In this document: positions 34,701 through 37,700 of the stretch, one piece after another
Layout: every line of letters begins with the position of its first letter
Position numbering within the stretch: position 1 is the first letter of the stretch
DNA from: Acanthaster planci
Taxonomy: Eukaryota; Echinodermata; Asteroidea; Valvatida; Acanthasteridae
DNA: 49,333 nt
Direction: 5' to 3'
NCBI RefSeq assembly: GCF_001949145.1
Contig: NW_019091575.1
Location: 149,638-198,970 of the forward strand
The notes under the pieces: model-generated
The model's database searches: none
Told to the model about the DNA's origin: nothing
Seen by the model: the letters and a program-made list of their open reading frames with translations, nothing else
Translations under genes and position numbers: made by a program

Positions 34701-37700
34701 CAAACGCATTATAAACCATAATAAATTTCCGTTCCTCTACATATAGAAATAAATAATCTAAAGAATTTAGAGAAGAGTACCGTGCCATACCACAAGGCCA
34801 CTGCTACTTACAGCTCATACTGTGCCAATTCTGAGTGGTTCGCATCTTGTGGTCAACAGACGTTCCCACAATGACGTATTCTCCGTTGGTTAATCCCTGG
34901 TCATAAGCGTCTATGGCGAAACTACGCAACTCATACACTTCCCCGAGAAAGATGTAGACTGAGAATTGAGCAAACGTGAATGCCTTCATTAATGTCAACG
35001 TGTACCGTAATAACACACATGTTTTAATCAGTGACGTAATTCGGGTACATTTTGCGGGGGGGGGGCGTTTGTTTTCTGGAGGTGCACATTCAGTGGGTTC
35101 GGTCAGTTGAAACCACAGCTATATAAACGCATGGACCACCAAATTGCATTCAAAACGACGTGAACATTTCGTAATCTGGGCGGCGCCCGACTAAAATCAA
35201 AATTGTTGGCAAATTCACCCCTCGGTATAGGGAATTTACGCACAGTTGAAGAATTCCAGCCTTAAAAGTCTATGAAGCCATTTTTCGATTGCAATAAAAA
35301 ATCCTGCATTTACTTAATCTGACCTATATAGATGCAAAACAATGCGGTTGCAACACTTGAAAAGAAGAGATAGCAGTACCAAAATGCAAAACAATGAAGG
35401 TATTTTGGGAGCACATGCAGGCAATGTAAGTGCTTTGCACGTAATGCGCATTGAAGGCGCTTTCATCCACTGTTTCGCCAATTGTTTGCCTATCATACTT
35501 TCCAAAATCACAGTTAGCCTGTATGCGCGAGACTGACGGTCTATGCGTTTACATTCCTGTGGTTAAAATACTGACAATCGACAGATTGTTTTCTTTTCTA
35601 ATATCTGAGCGGGAGGGGAACACGGGGGTGGGGTCACAGGCCTCTAGTGAGGGTCCGTGCCATCCATGTCCCCCCCGCCTTAATTACGCTGTTGCTAATG
35701 ATTTATCTTAAAAGGTAAGCTCATGATTTTAGCAATTTTTATGCACAAAAAGATGAAAGATGAACACTAAATTTAAAAACAATTCGACCCACTTCTAGTG
35801 GTTTCCTTGGTGCGGCGAATGATGTCTGGGAAAGGATCAGGTGTGGAGTCATTGTAAGGAATGAAACCAGACTCGAAAATCTCCTCATGCTGAACAGTTA
35901 TGTTGTTTTCCTTGAACTGAGCTGAAACTACACTGTAGACCTGATGCCAGATTGAATGATTACGCAAGACCACGGTCACCTACAATTCAGGAAAGAGTTT
36001 CAGAAATAATATGTTCTTTAAAAGCTTTTAACCATTTTGTAAAATTGATATAAAATCAGAAATTCCTAGACAGTGATGTTATTTTTACAAACACCTTTTC
36101 TGTTTGGCACTCTCCCTTTTTTTTAAACTTCGAATGTCAATAGTTGAACCGACAGGTATGACTTCAGCTGTCAAAACTACAGAGACAACAGCACTTTACA
36201 AATTTTTTTTTATAAAGGAACATGCATGTTTTCGCGCCAGAACTTAATGTATATGCAAACTCAAAAAACTTATGTCGCTACATAAATATTTCGTCGTTTT
36301 CAGTCAGGACGTGCTGTATGAAATGGTAAGAGACTTATAGTGACTTGTACAACTAGAATCAGGCATGGAAGCATTTTGCACGCTCCAACCTTATGATTTG
36401 TTTTTTTTTTGGTAACCGAGACGTAGAGCACACCTCTCTTTCACCCCCAATTATCATAACTTAAACACAAGTACTGAGAATTTGAAATAACCATTTTTAG
36501 CCGAAAATTAAAACGAAGTTTCCAGTTTAAAACAAAATCATTCAGTTCTCTTCTGTAAGCAATAAAAAGCTAACAAATCTGACCTGATCCCAGTTGAACA
36601 TCTGCATGGTAATGACCAACGCATCGGCAACACGCGTGCTCGGTGGAAGGGTCCGCACGTAGGTTGGATAGAGTAGCTTGTCGGAAACAGCTGCTTCGTC
36701 GCATCCCTGCAGAGTGAAAATCCTGTCTGTACTCTCAACATTGAATAGGATAGTATGCTCCCCATAAGAGCAGTGAATAAAAATGTTGATTATGAAAATG
36801 ACGGTATAGAACAAGACAGTCAGCTACCAGAAAGTTTTTATCTTAACAATGAAGTGTAATTCTTCAAGTTTATCCACCTTGAGCAAAAGCACCCTTATTT
36901 GGTTGAAAAAAAGCCATGATGGTCAAGAGTGTTCGTTTTGTTGCTGGCGACGTGCACACAACGCGTACATTTCATAGTCGCTTATGAACCGGCAAAGTGA
37001 AGTTCCTACCAAAGGAGCCTCCGTGGCTAGGAAAATCATCGCGCCTTCTATTAGTCCAGCTCGGGGTCCATGCATTTGAAGAATTACACTTACCAAGAAG
37101 CTAGATGCCACACTCAATGACACAATGAGACTGGTCACTGGCTGCCTACGCCCAACTCCGGTGAAATACCTCCCAGTCCTCGCTGGAATTGCCCCACTAC
37201 TTTACCAGGAATACCACATGACATGGGTGCGCTGGTGTAAAAGGCCTTGTACGACAATCCTCTACATGCTCGCATTGCCCGAGCTTAAACCCTCGATCGC
37301 CAACGGCTTTGCTCCCGTAGGCCCTTCAGTCGTCAGGGAGCCATGCTCGCAGACTCCAGTTTTGACACCACAGAGCAATGGAGCCACGAATGGCAAGAGA
37401 CGGTAAAACCTGCCCAACTAATTATTGCCCCAGCACTAAGACCCCTCCGAGGGGTAGGACTCCCCCGCAAAGAATTGGTTACCCTATAAACAGCCTTCGT
37501 TAGGGAGTTGGCCGTTTCGCCGGCAATCCCTTGGGTGTAGTATCTCCGACCTTCTGCATCTTGCCCATGCCCCTGAGCAGACCCTATAGATCACATTCTG
37601 TGCGGTTGCGCGGAACTCGGGCCACCTAGGGCAACCCAACTCAAGAGACTGTGGCTTGGCTGAGGCGGCTGCGTGACGTGGTGTAGTGGTGTGGGATCTC